Shown here: positions 56,923 to 64,000 of the stretch, piece by piece | Layout: each line of letters begins with the position of its first letter | How positions within the stretch are numbered: position 1 is the stretch's first letter | NCBI RefSeq assembly: GCF_009380215.1 | Contig: NZ_WHUG01000002.1 | Location: forward strand, 310,001 to 374,000 | Length of the DNA stretch: 64,000 bases | Origin: Rugamonas aquatica | Lineage (GTDB): Bacteria; Pseudomonadota; Gammaproteobacteria; Burkholderiales; Burkholderiaceae_D | Direction of reading: 5' to 3' | The notes under the pieces: model-generated | Told to the model about the DNA's origin: nothing | The model's database searches: none | The model's input: only the letters and a program-made list of their open reading frames with translations | Program-made: the position numbers and the translations under genes

Positions 56923-59832
56923 TTAGAATTTGACGCCCAGCGACAGGCGCACGGTGCGGCCTGGCCCCGGCATCAGGCTGAGGGTGAGCGGATCGAGGTA
57001 GTAGCGGTCGGTCGCGTTGTCGACGCCCAGGTCCAGCGTGGTGTTGTCAGCGAGCTTGTAGCTGGCGAACAGGTCGACCAGCGTGTAGGCGCGCGTCAGC
57101 ACCTGGGTTGCCGTGCCGGCCGAACTTTGCCACTGCGCGTCCGGATCCTCGGTGGCCAGCGGCGAGCCGACGTGGCTCAGGCGCGTGCCGAAGGTCAGCT
57201 TGTTGTCCAGCAGGCGGGCGCCCAGCGTGACGTTCATGCTCAGCTTGGGCTGGATGTGGTTGCTCACATAGGAGGTGGTGAAGCCGATTGGCGAGCAGTC
57301 CGGCGTCTCCTTCATGCGCGGCAGGAAGCTGCCCTTGGTGCGCAGGTAGGCGGCGGTGGCGGCGTCGCAGATCAGCGTCTTGCGGTTGTAGGTGGCCGAT
57401 AGTTCGCCGAACATCCGGCCCCGGTCGTAGCTCGATTGCAGCTCGAAGCCGGACACCTGGTAGCTGTCGGTGTTGGCCATCGAGAAGTTCTGCGCCCAGG
57501 CCGGCAGGCCGGCGATCTGGCGCCGCGTGATGTAGTCGCGCGTGATGTTGTCGAAGTAGGCCAGCTTGACGCGCAGCTTGTCGCTGTCGCTCCAGACGCC
57601 GTCGCGCACCAGGTTCAGGCCGATCTCGCGGTTGTCGCTGCGCTCGGGCTTGAGCGGCGAAAAATAGGTGGCCGAGAAGCCCAGCGTCGATTCGTACAGG
57701 CTGGGCATGCGCAGGCCGCGCGCGGCGCGCAGGTAGACGCTGACGCTGTCGGACAGCCGCGCCGTCAGGCCGAACGAGGGCGAGAAGCCGTGGTCCTTGC
57801 GCTGCAACGGTTCGCTGTATTTGAACGCGCCGGGAATGTCGTCGTGGTAGACGTAGTCGTTGGGTTGCGCGTAGTCGACCTGCGATACATCGATCGGCAC
57901 CGGCGGCTTGCCGTAGTTCTCGACCATGCCCACGCCGGTCAGCATGGGATTGGTGGCGGCGCTGAACTTGCCGGCGTCGTCCTGGTACCACTTGACGCTG
58001 CCGATGTTGTCGCCGGCCTTGTCGTACAGGTTGACCCACTGCCAGCCGCGCGGATCATGCAGCTGCTCGGCCATGCGGTTGCGGTCGCGGGTGCCGTAGC
58101 GCTGGTAGCGTCCGCCCGCGTCGACGGTCAGCCAGTCGAGCGGCCGCCACTGCAAGGCGAGGAAGGCGCTTTCCTCGTGGCGCTTGCCGTTGCGCTGGGT
58201 GCGGTTGTGGTTGATATCGTCGTCGATGATCTTGACGTCCTTGCCGGGGCCGATGTTTTCGTTTTGCAGCGACAGGCCGTAGTTCAGCCGCAGCGGGCCG
58301 AAACGGGTGTCCAGCTGGCTGGTGTTGCTGAGGTCGGCGCCGACGCGGCGCGCCTGGGTCTTGGCCAGGTACAGGCTCTCGACGCAGTCCTGGCATTCAT
58401 GGTCGCCGGGATTGGGCTTGCCTTCCAGCGGGTTGTGGAAGATGTCGCCGTTGCGGGCGGCGCTGTGCATATCGGTCAGCCACAGATTGGCCTTCAGGTC
58501 GAGCAGCGACTGGCCGGCAGGCTTCCAGCCGTAGCGCGCGGTCCAGGCGTCGGTGCGCACCTGGCTGGTGTTCCACTGCGGGATGTAGCCGGTGCTGTTG
58601 CGGTAGATTTGCGACGGCATTACTTCGCCGAAGGCGCTGTCGAAGTAGCGGTAGCCCAGTTCCAGCGTCTGCGCGCGCGGCAGGCGCAGCACGCCCTTCA
58701 GCAGCATCGAGGTGGTGGTGTTGGAAGTGTTGAGCACTTCGTCGCCGGCCTTGAAGAACTGGGTCACGCCGCTGTCGTCGCCCCATTCGTCGAGCATCTG
58801 GTAGCGGTTGTAACCCTTGGTGCCGGCGAAGTAGTTGCCGATGTGGCGGCGGCTGTAAGCGGCCACCAGATCGTAGTCGTCCTGGCTGGTAGCGGCGGCC
58901 ACGCTGCCGTAGCCGCTGTGCGCGTCGAGCAGGCCGTTGCGGTCGCGCCGCGGCGTGGCCGAGAAATCGCCGGGAGCGCTGACGCTGTTGCTCTGCAGGC
59001 CGCCGCGCAGGCGCACGCCGCTGCGCGCGCCCGGCAGCAGCACGTCTTCCGGACGCAGGGTCTGCATGCTGACCATGCCGCCGATGGCGCCGGCGCCCTG
59101 GGCCGACAGGTTCGGTCCCTTGTCGATGCGCACGTCGCTGATCAGGTCAGGATCGATGTAGCTGCGGTCGGCGATGCCGGCGTAGCCCCGGTAGACGGTC
59201 GACGATTGCAGGCTGCCGTCGATCAGCACCGGCACGCGGCCCTGTCCCTGCAGGCCGCGTACGTTGATGTCGACGGCGCCGCTGTTGCGGCTGTCGCCAA
59301 CCTGGACGCCTGCGGTGGCCTTGAACATGTCGGCCGGCGAGGTGCCGCGAAAGCGTTCGATCTGCTCGCGGCCGATGTGGGCGGCCGACGACGATAGCGT
59401 GTAGGGCAGGTCGGCCGGGTCGGTGTCGCCATCCGACGGCCAGGCGCTGCCACCGGCCTGGCCGTGCACACTGAGCGTGCCGATCTGCACCGCGCCGGCC
59501 GCCGCCTGCGGCGCCGCCGACAGGATGATGCTGCCGTCGCTGCGGATGTCGGCGCGCAGGCCGCTGCCGGCGAGCAGTTGGCGCAGCGCTTCGGCGACGC
59601 TGAAGCTGCCCTTCAGTTGCGGGCTGGTGCGGCCCTGGGTCAGCCTGGCGTCGGCCAGCAGCGACATGCCGGCCTGGCGCGCCAGTTCGTTGAGGGCGCG
59701 GCCCAGCGGCTGGGCGGCGATGTTGAATTCGGTGCCGGCGGCCGGCGCCGCCTGGGATGGGGAGGGCGCGGCGAAGGCCAGGGCTAGCAGCAGAAGCAGG
59801 GGAGAAGACTTGCGGCGTATCAATGAAGGCAT
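56923..59832 (-). CDS. STN-type TonB-dependent heme receptor
   Basis: An outer-membrane receptor of 969 residues. After the signal peptide (about 1-28) an STN signalling domain (about 36-105, QPLGRALNELARQAGMSLLA) contacts FecR in the periplasm. The plug has VQVGDSRNSGAVDINVRGLQ and GQGRVPVLIDG; a 22-strand barrel ends in RLSLGVKF with the usual terminal Phe. A Cys pair in HECQDC is notable. Heme specificity is inferred from the heme oxygenase downstream. Confidence 0.92.
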   Translation of the reverse strand: MPSLIRRKSSPLLLLLALAFAAPSPSQAAPAAGTEFNIAAQPLGRALNELARQAGMSLLADARLTQGRTSPQLKGSFSVAEALRQLLAGSGLRADIRSDGSIILSAAPQAAAGAVQIGTLSVHGQAGGSAWPSDGDTDPADLPYTLSSSAAHIGREQIERFRGTSPADMFKATAGVQVGDSRNSGAVDINVRGLQGQGRVPVLIDGSLQSSTVYRGYAGIADRSYIDPDLISDVRIDKGPNLSAQGAGAIGGMVSMQTLRPEDVLLPGARSGVRLRGGLQSNSVSAPGDFSATPRRDRNGLLDAHSGYGSVAAATSQDDYDLVAAYSRRHIGNYFAGTKGYNRYQMLDEWGDDSGVTQFFKAGDEVLNTSNTTTSMLLKGVLRLPRAQTLELGYRYFDSAFGEVMPSQIYRNSTGYIPQWNTSQVRTDAWTARYGWKPAGQSLLDLKANLWLTDMHSAARNGDIFHNPLEGKPNPGDHECQDCVESLYLAKTQARRVGADLSNTSQLDTRFGPLRLNYGLSLQNENIGPGKDVKIIDDDINHNRTQRNGKRHEESAFLALQWRPLDWLTVDAGGRYQRYGTRDRNRMAEQLHDPRGWQWVNLYDKAGDNIGSVKWYQDDAGKFSAATNPMLTGVGMVENYGKPPVPIDVSQVDYAQPNDYVYHDDIPGAFKYSEPLQRKDHGFSPSFGLTARLSDSVSVYLRAARGLRMPSLYESTLGFSATYFSPLKPERSDNREIGLNLVRDGVWSDSDKLRVKLAYFDNITRDYITRRQIAGLPAWAQNFSMANTDSYQVSGFELQSSYDRGRMFGELSATYNRKTLICDAATAAYLRTKGSFLPRMKETPDCSPIGFTTSYVSNHIQPKLSMNVTLGARLLDNKLTFGTRLSHVGSPLATEDPDAQWQSSAGTATQVLTRAYTLVDLFASYKLADNTTLDLGVDNATDRYYLDPLTLSLMPGPGRTVRLSLGVKF

Positions 59833-59872
59833 CGTTGTTTCCTATGGTGATGAAGGTGTCGCTCATAGTTAA

Positions 59873-59892
59873 AACGAATGAGTCTCATTTAC
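59873..59892 (-). promoter_or_regulatory. Candidate Fur box and promoter region of the heme receptor
   Basis: GTAAATGAGACTCATTCGTT on the minus strand is a dyad (AATGA...TCATT) resembling a Fur box, about 40 bases before the receptor start. It overlaps a GGTAAAT that resembles the -35 of FecI-type ECF promoters. This gives the receptor its own start, separate from the sigma/FecR genes. Confidence 0.5.
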
Positions 59893-59923
59893 CCTGACGT
59901 CCGCAATGAAATAAAGTTGACCG

Positions 59924-59937
59924 GCCGGCGCGCCGGC
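59924..59937 (-). terminator. Palindromic hairpin directly after fecR
   Basis: GCCGGCGCGCCGGC is a perfect 14-base palindrome touching the fecR stop codon, followed on the minus strand by an AT-rich TTTATTTC segment. It is a weak terminator or processing site that would separate the regulators from the receptor transcript. Confidence 0.5.
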
Positions 59938-60942
59938 TCAGCGCGCCACGATGCGGCGCACGCTGCCGTTGCCGACCACCCGCACCGGCAGGGCCAGCGG
60001 CAGCGCGGCGGCGAACTGGGCGGGGTTGCCGACGTCGAAGCTGCCGCTCAGGCGCAACTGGGCCACGGCGGGATCGACGATGCTCAGGCCGCTGTCGGCG
60101 TAGCGGTCGAACTCGGCCAGCGCATCGGCCAGCGTGGTGTCGTCGAAGTTGACGCGGCGCTGGCGCCAGCTGCCCACGGCGGCGGGCGCCACGCTGAGCG
60201 GCGTGGCCGCGCCGTTTTCCGCCAGGATCAGACCGTCGCCGGCCAGCAGCGCCGGCGCCGTTGTGCTGCGGCCTGGTCCCGCCACCGAGACTTTGCCTTG
60301 CTGCACGGCGACGTTGACCTGGCCGCCGGTGTGGCGCACGGAGAAATGCGTGCCCAGCACCGTGACGCGGGCTGGGCCTGCGTCGACGTGGAAGGGACGC
60401 TGTGCGTCGGGCTGGACGTGGAACATCGCCTGGCCGCGCAGCAGGTGGACTTCGCGGCGGTCGGCGTAGAGCGCCACTTGCAGCTCGGTCGACGTGTCCA
60501 GCTCGATGGTGCTGCCGTCGGGCAGGCGCTGCACGCTGATTTCGCCACGCGCCGTGCTGAAGGTCTGGGCGTAGTCGGGTTCCATCAGGTGGCGGTAGCC
60601 AAGCAGGCCGCACAGCAGCAGCACGCAGGCCGCGACCGCGCCGCGTGGCACGGCGTCGACGCAGCCGCGCAGCCAATGCGCCACGCCGGCCCAGCGTGAG
60701 GCGGCGGCGGCGGGCGCGGCGTCGTTGCGCCGTAGTTCCGCGACGCGGGCGGCCGGCAGGCTGGCCAGCAACTGGTCGGTGCGGCACATCTGCTGCCAGG
60801 CCAGCGCGTGGGCGGTGTCGCCGGCCAGCCATTGCTCCAGCTCGGTCTGTTCGGCCGGCGTCAGGCCGGCGTCGCGGCGCAGCAGCCACTGGGCTGCGGC
60901 GATGTCGATGTCCTCGCTGTTGGAGGTGCGGTGCAGGCTCAT
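59938..60942 (-). CDS. fecR: FecR-type anti-sigma/sigma regulator
   Basis: A 334-residue inner-membrane regulator. The N-terminal cytoplasmic domain (AAQWLLRRDAGLTPAEQTEL and a Trp-rich helix) holds the ECF sigma factor. One TM helix lies at about 102-120 (AVAACVLLLCGLLGY). The periplasmic FecR domain (TARGEISVQRLPDGSTIELD, VTVLGTHFSVRH) receives the signal from the receptor's STN domain. It overlaps the sigma gene by 4 bases. Confidence 0.94.
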   Translation of the reverse strand: MSLHRTSNSEDIDIAAAQWLLRRDAGLTPAEQTELEQWLAGDTAHALAWQQMCRTDQLLASLPAARVAELRRNDAAPAAAASRWAGVAHWLRGCVDAVPRGAVAACVLLLCGLLGYRHLMEPDYAQTFSTARGEISVQRLPDGSTIELDTSTELQVALYADRREVHLLRGQAMFHVQPDAQRPFHVDAGPARVTVLGTHFSVRHTGGQVNVAVQQGKVSVAGPGRSTTAPALLAGDGLILAENGAATPLSVAPAAVGSWRQRRVNFDDTTLADALAEFDRYADSGLSIVDPAVAQLRLSGSFDVGNPAQFAAALPLALPVRVVGNGSVRRIVAR

Positions 60943-61430
60943 GCGCGCACCTCCGTCGCGATCGCCTGTTTGCAGGCGACCATCGCCCTGATGATGTGCT
61001 TTTCCACCATGTTGACCGAGATGCCCATCTGCGCGGCGATCTCGATATGGCTCAGGCCGTCGAATTTGTAGAGGGTGAAGGCTTGCCGGCAGCGTGGCGG
61101 CAGGTTTTCTATGATCGCAAGCAAATGTTCCATGTGCTGCCTGTCGGCCAGTCGTTGTTCGGGTTCGTCGGCGCGCGAGGCGAGCGGCTCGTGCAGGGCG
61201 ATGTCCTCGTAGCGACGCGCCATGCTCTGGCGCTGCTGGTCGATGACGATGTTACGCGCCGTCACGTAGAGCAGGGCGCGCTCCCGGCTGCCAGGCTCGG
61301 CCGCATTGCCGGCGCGGCCGACGGCCAGCACGCGCGCATAGGCTTCCTGCACCACGTCCTGCGCCTTGTCGCGGCAGCCGGTGGCGCGCGCCATCAAGCG
61401 CAGCAGTTCCTGGTAATAGCGTTCGAGCAC
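60939..61430 (-). CDS. fecI: FecI-type ECF sigma factor
   Basis: A 163-residue ECF sigma factor. Region 2 includes CRDKAQDVVQEAYARVL; region 4 holds the helix-turn-helix LSHIEIAAQMGISVNMVEKH. I start at GTG 61430, where CAGGA is well spaced; the frame is open to 61613 but that part crosses the promoter, Fur box and terminator. TTG 61448 is the alternative. It should direct RNA polymerase to the receptor promoter when heme is bound. Confidence 0.92.
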   Translation of the reverse strand: MLERYYQELLRLMARATGCRDKAQDVVQEAYARVLAVGRAGNAAEPGSRERALLYVTARNIVIDQQRQSMARRYEDIALHEPLASRADEPEQRLADRQHMEHLLAIIENLPPRCRQAFTLYKFDGLSHIEIAAQMGISVNMVEKHIIRAMVACKQAIATEVRA

Positions 61431-61456
61431 CGCGTCGCGTCCTGTCAAAAGGAGGC

Positions 61457-61500
61457 ATGATAGCAATCCGTACGAATAATAACAAGAATCATTCGCATTT
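61457..61500 (-). promoter_or_regulatory. Iron-regulated promoter of the sigma gene with Fur box
   Basis: On the minus strand TTGTTA (61485-61480), 17 bases, TATCAT (61462-61457) is a good sigma-70 promoter. The -35 is covered by GCGAATGATTCTTGTTATTA, a recognisable Fur-box-like dyad, so iron-replete Fur would block it. The predicted start near 61450 gives a 20-base leader. Confidence 0.75.
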
Positions 61501-61572
61501 ACGATGTTGACTTGAGGGAGGGGCTGAGATGGGCGATGCGGAAGGGGAGGGGAGGTGACTGAAGGTGCAGAC

Positions 61573-61602
61573 GAAAAAAAAGCCGCTAGGGCGGCTATTT
61601 TT
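61573..61602 (-). terminator. Bidirectional terminator after tRNA-His
   Basis: The stem AGCCGC-TAGG-GCGGCT has a T-run on each strand (eight on the minus side, six on the plus side). It lies 22-45 bases beyond the tRNA-His 3' end and insulates it from the heme operon. Confidence 0.92.
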
Positions 61603-61617
61603 TCAACGTTCAAACAG

Positions 61618-61694
61618 TGGGGTGGCTGATGGGGCTCGAACCCACGACAACAGGAATCACAATCCTGGACTCTACCAACTGAGCTACAGCCACC
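61618..61694 (-). tRNA. tRNA-His (anticodon GTG)
   Basis: A 77-base cloverleaf read on the minus strand. The acceptor GTGGCTG pairs with CAGCCAC. The extra G at -1 opposite C73 is the histidine identity element. The D-arm is TAGCTCAGTTGGTAGAG, the anticodon loop TTGTGAT has GTG, the T-arm contains GGTTCGAGCC, and CCA is encoded. Confidence 0.98.
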
Positions 61695-61711
61695 ACTGAT
61701 TTACTTCGCTT

Positions 61712-61731
61712 TGTCTACTGTTTCGTAGACA
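61712..61731 (-). other. Hairpin in the tRNA-His precursor 5' leader
   Basis: TGTCTAC-GAAACA-GTAGACA is a 7-bp stem in the transcript between the promoter and the mature tRNA 5' end; it may assist processing. Confidence 0.5.
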
Positions 61732-61739
61732 GGTGCCGA

Positions 61740-61768
61740 ATTATACAAGCCAGTTTTGAATCCTGCAA
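61740..61768 (-). promoter_or_regulatory. Sigma-70 promoter of tRNA-His
   Basis: On the minus strand TTGCAG (61768-61763), 17 bases, TATAAT (61745-61740). It is identical in both hexamers and spacing to the rimP-nusA promoter, about 46 bases upstream of the mature tRNA. Confidence 0.85.
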
Positions 61769-61806
61769 ATCTAAATGCAAAGATTCTTCAAAAAATCCGA
61801 ACTTGC

Positions 61807-62646
61807 TCAAACATCAACCTTTTCCACCGGCGGATGCAGGCCCAGCAGATTGGCGAAGGCCGGCGCCAGCGCGCTGACGTCCGCCGTCGTGTAGCCGCGC
61901 AGGGAGGCGGATGCCTCGCCGGCGGCCGGTGCCGGATGCAGCAGGCCGCCGGCGTCCAGCAGGCGCACCAGTTGCCGCGCTACGGCGTCGCCGGTGTCGA
62001 TCAGCGTCACGTCCGGATGGCCGTGCTCGCGCAGCACATGTTCTATGCCCTTCTGGACGAAGGGGTAGTGGGTGCAGCCCAGCACCAGCGTGTCCGCGCC
62101 CTGTTCCAGCAGCGGCGCCACGTATTGCTCCAGCAGCGCGGCGATGGCCGGTGTTTCCAGGTCGCCCAGTTCGATCTGGTCGACCAGGCCGATGCAAGGC
62201 TGCAGCAGGAACTCGGCCCGCGTGGTGGCGCTGATCTGCTCGCGCAGTTGCAGGAATTTTTCGCCCTTGAGCGTGCGCGCCGTCGCCAGCACGCCGACCT
62301 TGCCGGAGCGGGTGATGGCGGCGGCCGGCTTCAGGCCGGGCTCGACGCCCACCACGGGCAGATCTGGATAGCGCGCCCGCACCGCCTTGATGGCGGCCAC
62401 GGTCGCGGTGTTGCATGCGACCACCAGCGCCTTGATGCCGCGCTCCAGCAGGAAGGCGGCGACCAGCAGCGCGCGGTCGACCACGTACTGCTCGGTCTTC
62501 TCGCCGTAGGGCGCATGGCCCGAATCGGCGAAGTAGATCAAGTCCTCGGCCGGCAGCTGCGCGCGGATGTGACGCAGCACCGACAGCCCGCCCACGCCGG
62601 AATCGTAGACGCCGATAGGAGCACCGGGAGTGCGGGCGACTATCAT
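61807..62646 (-). CDS. murI: Glutamate racemase MurI
   Basis: Makes D-glutamate for peptidoglycan. The 279 residues have both catalytic cysteines: C78 in VVACNTAT and C191 in LGCTHYPF, plus the substrate loop VYDSGVGGLSVL. I start at ATG 62646 (MIVARTPGAPIGVYDSGVGG), which overlaps the fumarase stop by 1 base; an upstream in-frame ATG lies inside the fumarase gene. The two genes form a coupled pair. Confidence 0.96.
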   Translation of the reverse strand: MIVARTPGAPIGVYDSGVGGLSVLRHIRAQLPAEDLIYFADSGHAPYGEKTEQYVVDRALLVAAFLLERGIKALVVACNTATVAAIKAVRARYPDLPVVGVEPGLKPAAAITRSGKVGVLATARTLKGEKFLQLREQISATTRAEFLLQPCIGLVDQIELGDLETPAIAALLEQYVAPLLEQGADTLVLGCTHYPFVQKGIEHVLREHGHPDVTLIDTGDAVARQLVRLLDAGGLLHPAPAAGEASASLRGYTTADVSALAPAFANLLGLHPPVEKVDV

Positions 62647-64000
62647 CAGGCGGTAAGGACCGGAACGTTCAGCTGTTCGATTTTGGCTTTCCATTCCTTC
62701 GGACCGGTTTCATGCACCGAAGTACCGGCGGCATCGACTGCCACGGTGACAGGCATATCCACCACGTCGAACTCATAGATCGCTTCCATGCCCATATCGG
62801 CAAAGCCCAGTACCTTGGCGCCCTTGATTGCCTTCGACACCAGGTAGGCCGAGCCGCCGACCGCCATCAGGTAGGCCGACTTGTGCTTCTGGATCGACTC
62901 GATGGCGACAGGACCGCGCTCGGCCTTGCCGATCATCGCGATCAGGCCGGTTTTTTCCAGCATCATGTCGGTGAACTTGTCCATGCGGGTGGCGGTGGTC
63001 GGGCCGGCCGGGCCTACCACCTCATCGCGCACCGGATCGACCGGGCCGACGTAGTAGATCACGCGGTTCTTGAAGTCCACCGGCAGTTCCTCGCCCTTGG
63101 CCAGCATGTCCTGGATGCGCTTGTGCGCGGCGTCGCGGCCGGTCAGCATTTTGCCGTTCAGCAGCAGGGTCTGGCCCGGCTTCCACGAAGCGACTTCTTC
63201 CTTGGTCAGCGTGTTCAGGTCGACGCGCTTGGACTTCTCGGTGTCCGGCGCCCAGCTGACATCAGGCCAGGTCGACAGTGGAGGCGGGGTCATGTAGGCA
63301 GGACCGGAACCGTCCAGCACGAAGTGGCCGTGGCGGGTGGCGGCGCAGTTCGGGATCATCGCGACCGGCTTCGACGCGGCGTGGGTCGGGTAGGTCATGA
63401 TCTTCACGTCCAGCACGGTGGTCAGGCCGCCCAGGCCTTGAGCGCCGATGCCCAGCGCATTGATGCGGTCGCACAGTTCGATACGCAGCTCTTCCAGCTT
63501 GTTCTGCGGGCCGCGCTGCTTGAGCTCGTACATGTCGATGTCTTCCATCAGCACTTCCTTCGCCATCAGCATCGCCTTCTCGGCGGTGCCGCCGATGCCG
63601 ATGCCCAGCATGCCTGGCGGGCACCAGCCGGCGCCCATGGTTGGCACGGTTTTCAGTACCCAGTCGATCAGCGAATCGGAAGGATTCATCATGACCATTT
63701 TGGATTTGTTTTCCGAGCCGCCGCCTTTGGCTGCGACCTTGACGTCGACGGTGTTGCCTTCGACCAGTTCCATGTGGACCACGGCCGGCGTGTTGTCCTT
63801 GGTGTTCTTGCGATCGAAGTGCGGGTCGGCCACGATCGACGCGCGCAGCTTGTTGTCGTCGTAGTTGTAGGCGCGGCGCACGCCTTCGTTGACGGCGTCG
63901 GTGACGGTGCCGCTGAAGCCTTCAAAGCGCACGCCCATGCCGATCTTCAGGAAGACGTTGACGATGCCGGTGTCCTGGCAGATCGGACGCTTGCCTTCCG
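62646..64000 (-). CDS. Class I (iron-sulfur) fumarate hydratase, 5' end outside the window
   Basis: Interconverts fumarate and malate in the citric acid cycle with a 4Fe-4S cluster. 451 codons are present; class I enzymes are about 505 residues, so roughly 50-60 N-terminal residues are missing. Visible motifs: RPICQDTGIVNVF at the window edge (cluster Cys), CPPGMLGIGIGGTAEKAM, NCAATRHGHFVLDGSGPAY, and the C-terminal domain with GPTTATRMDKFTDMMLEKTG. It overlaps murI by 1 base. It cannot be called fumA or fumB from sequence. Confidence 0.96.
   Translation of the reverse strand, partial: EGKRPICQDTGIVNVFLKIGMGVRFEGFSGTVTDAVNEGVRRAYNYDDNKLRASIVADPHFDRKNTKDNTPAVVHMELVEGNTVDVKVAAKGGGSENKSKMVMMNPSDSLIDWVLKTVPTMGAGWCPPGMLGIGIGGTAEKAMLMAKEVLMEDIDMYELKQRGPQNKLEELRIELCDRINALGIGAQGLGGLTTVLDVKIMTYPTHAASKPVAMIPNCAATRHGHFVLDGSGPAYMTPPPLSTWPDVSWAPDTEKSKRVDLNTLTKEEVASWKPGQTLLLNGKMLTGRDAAHKRIQDMLAKGEELPVDFKNRVIYYVGPVDPVRDEVVGPAGPTTATRMDKFTDMMLEKTGLIAMIGKAERGPVAIESIQKHKSAYLMAVGGSAYLVSKAIKGAKVLGFADMGMEAIYEFDVVDMPVTVAVDAAGTSVHETGPKEWKAKIEQLNVPVLTA

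Noticed and set aside
61252..61485. Short frame starting MPPFDRTRRGAR at the sigma gene
   Set aside because: It begins at a plausible ATG but is out of frame with the conserved sigma regions and has no family features.

Overview
The window is GC-rich, densely coded chromosomal DNA of a beta-proteobacterium. The core order rluB, rimP-nusA-infB-rbfA-truB, typA, together with the alanine- and lysine-rich extensions on RluB and IF2, points to Burkholderiales. The Oxalobacteraceae (Duganella, Massilia, Rugamonas, Janthinobacterium type) are my best guess. That placement rests on gene order and protein style, not on a database comparison.

Layout. 1-11000: translation and ribosome-maturation genes. 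A near-consensus promoter drives the rimP-nusA operon, whose leader contains a strong intrinsic terminator. 11000-19000: housekeeping and envelope genes: a PhaC-like Cys hydrolase (DUF3141), a GNAT acetyltransferase divergent from an XRE-cupin regulator, dusA, a chemoreceptor, two tandem secreted TonB-C-terminal-domain proteins and a small lipoprotein. 19000-53000: a complete type VI secretion locus (tssB, C, hcp, E, F, G, H, vgrG, J, K, L, M, A) plus many genes that are not T6SS core. 53000-55100: a single-domain response regulator and a MscS channel with a cyclic-nucleotide-binding domain. 55100-61500: a Fur-type heme-uptake operon read leftward (ECF sigma, FecR, STN-type TonB receptor, heme oxygenase, and a DUF454-TonB fusion). 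61600-64000: tRNA-His, murI and a class I fumarase cut by the window edge.

The most unusual part is what sits inside the T6SS locus. On its left flank are a 520-residue repeat protein, an orphan ABC-type amino-acid permease, and a protein that fuses a periplasmic solute-binding domain to a second permease. No ATPase gene is nearby. Divergent from these are a 212-residue unknown and a 1307-residue helical, Ala-rich protein directly upstream of tssB. Between the spike genes and tssJ are a small one-TM protein, a free solute-binding protein, and two consecutive SDF-family (glutamate/dicarboxylate symporter) proteins. Both SDF proteins have lost the family's NMDGT sodium site and carry a basic residue in its place. 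A formyltransferase-like gene lies between tssM and tssA. I infer a T6SS with a built-in periplasmic solute-sensing or receptor module made from retired transporters. I know of no description of this arrangement, but I could not search for one.

In the T6SS itself, TssB/C form the sheath, Hcp the tube, and VgrG with the DUF4280 (PAAR-like) protein the spike. TssE/F/G/K/A form the baseplate and cap, TssJ/L/M the envelope complex, and ClpV recycles the sheath. TssM lacks a recognisable P-loop and has one rather than two N-terminal membrane segments.
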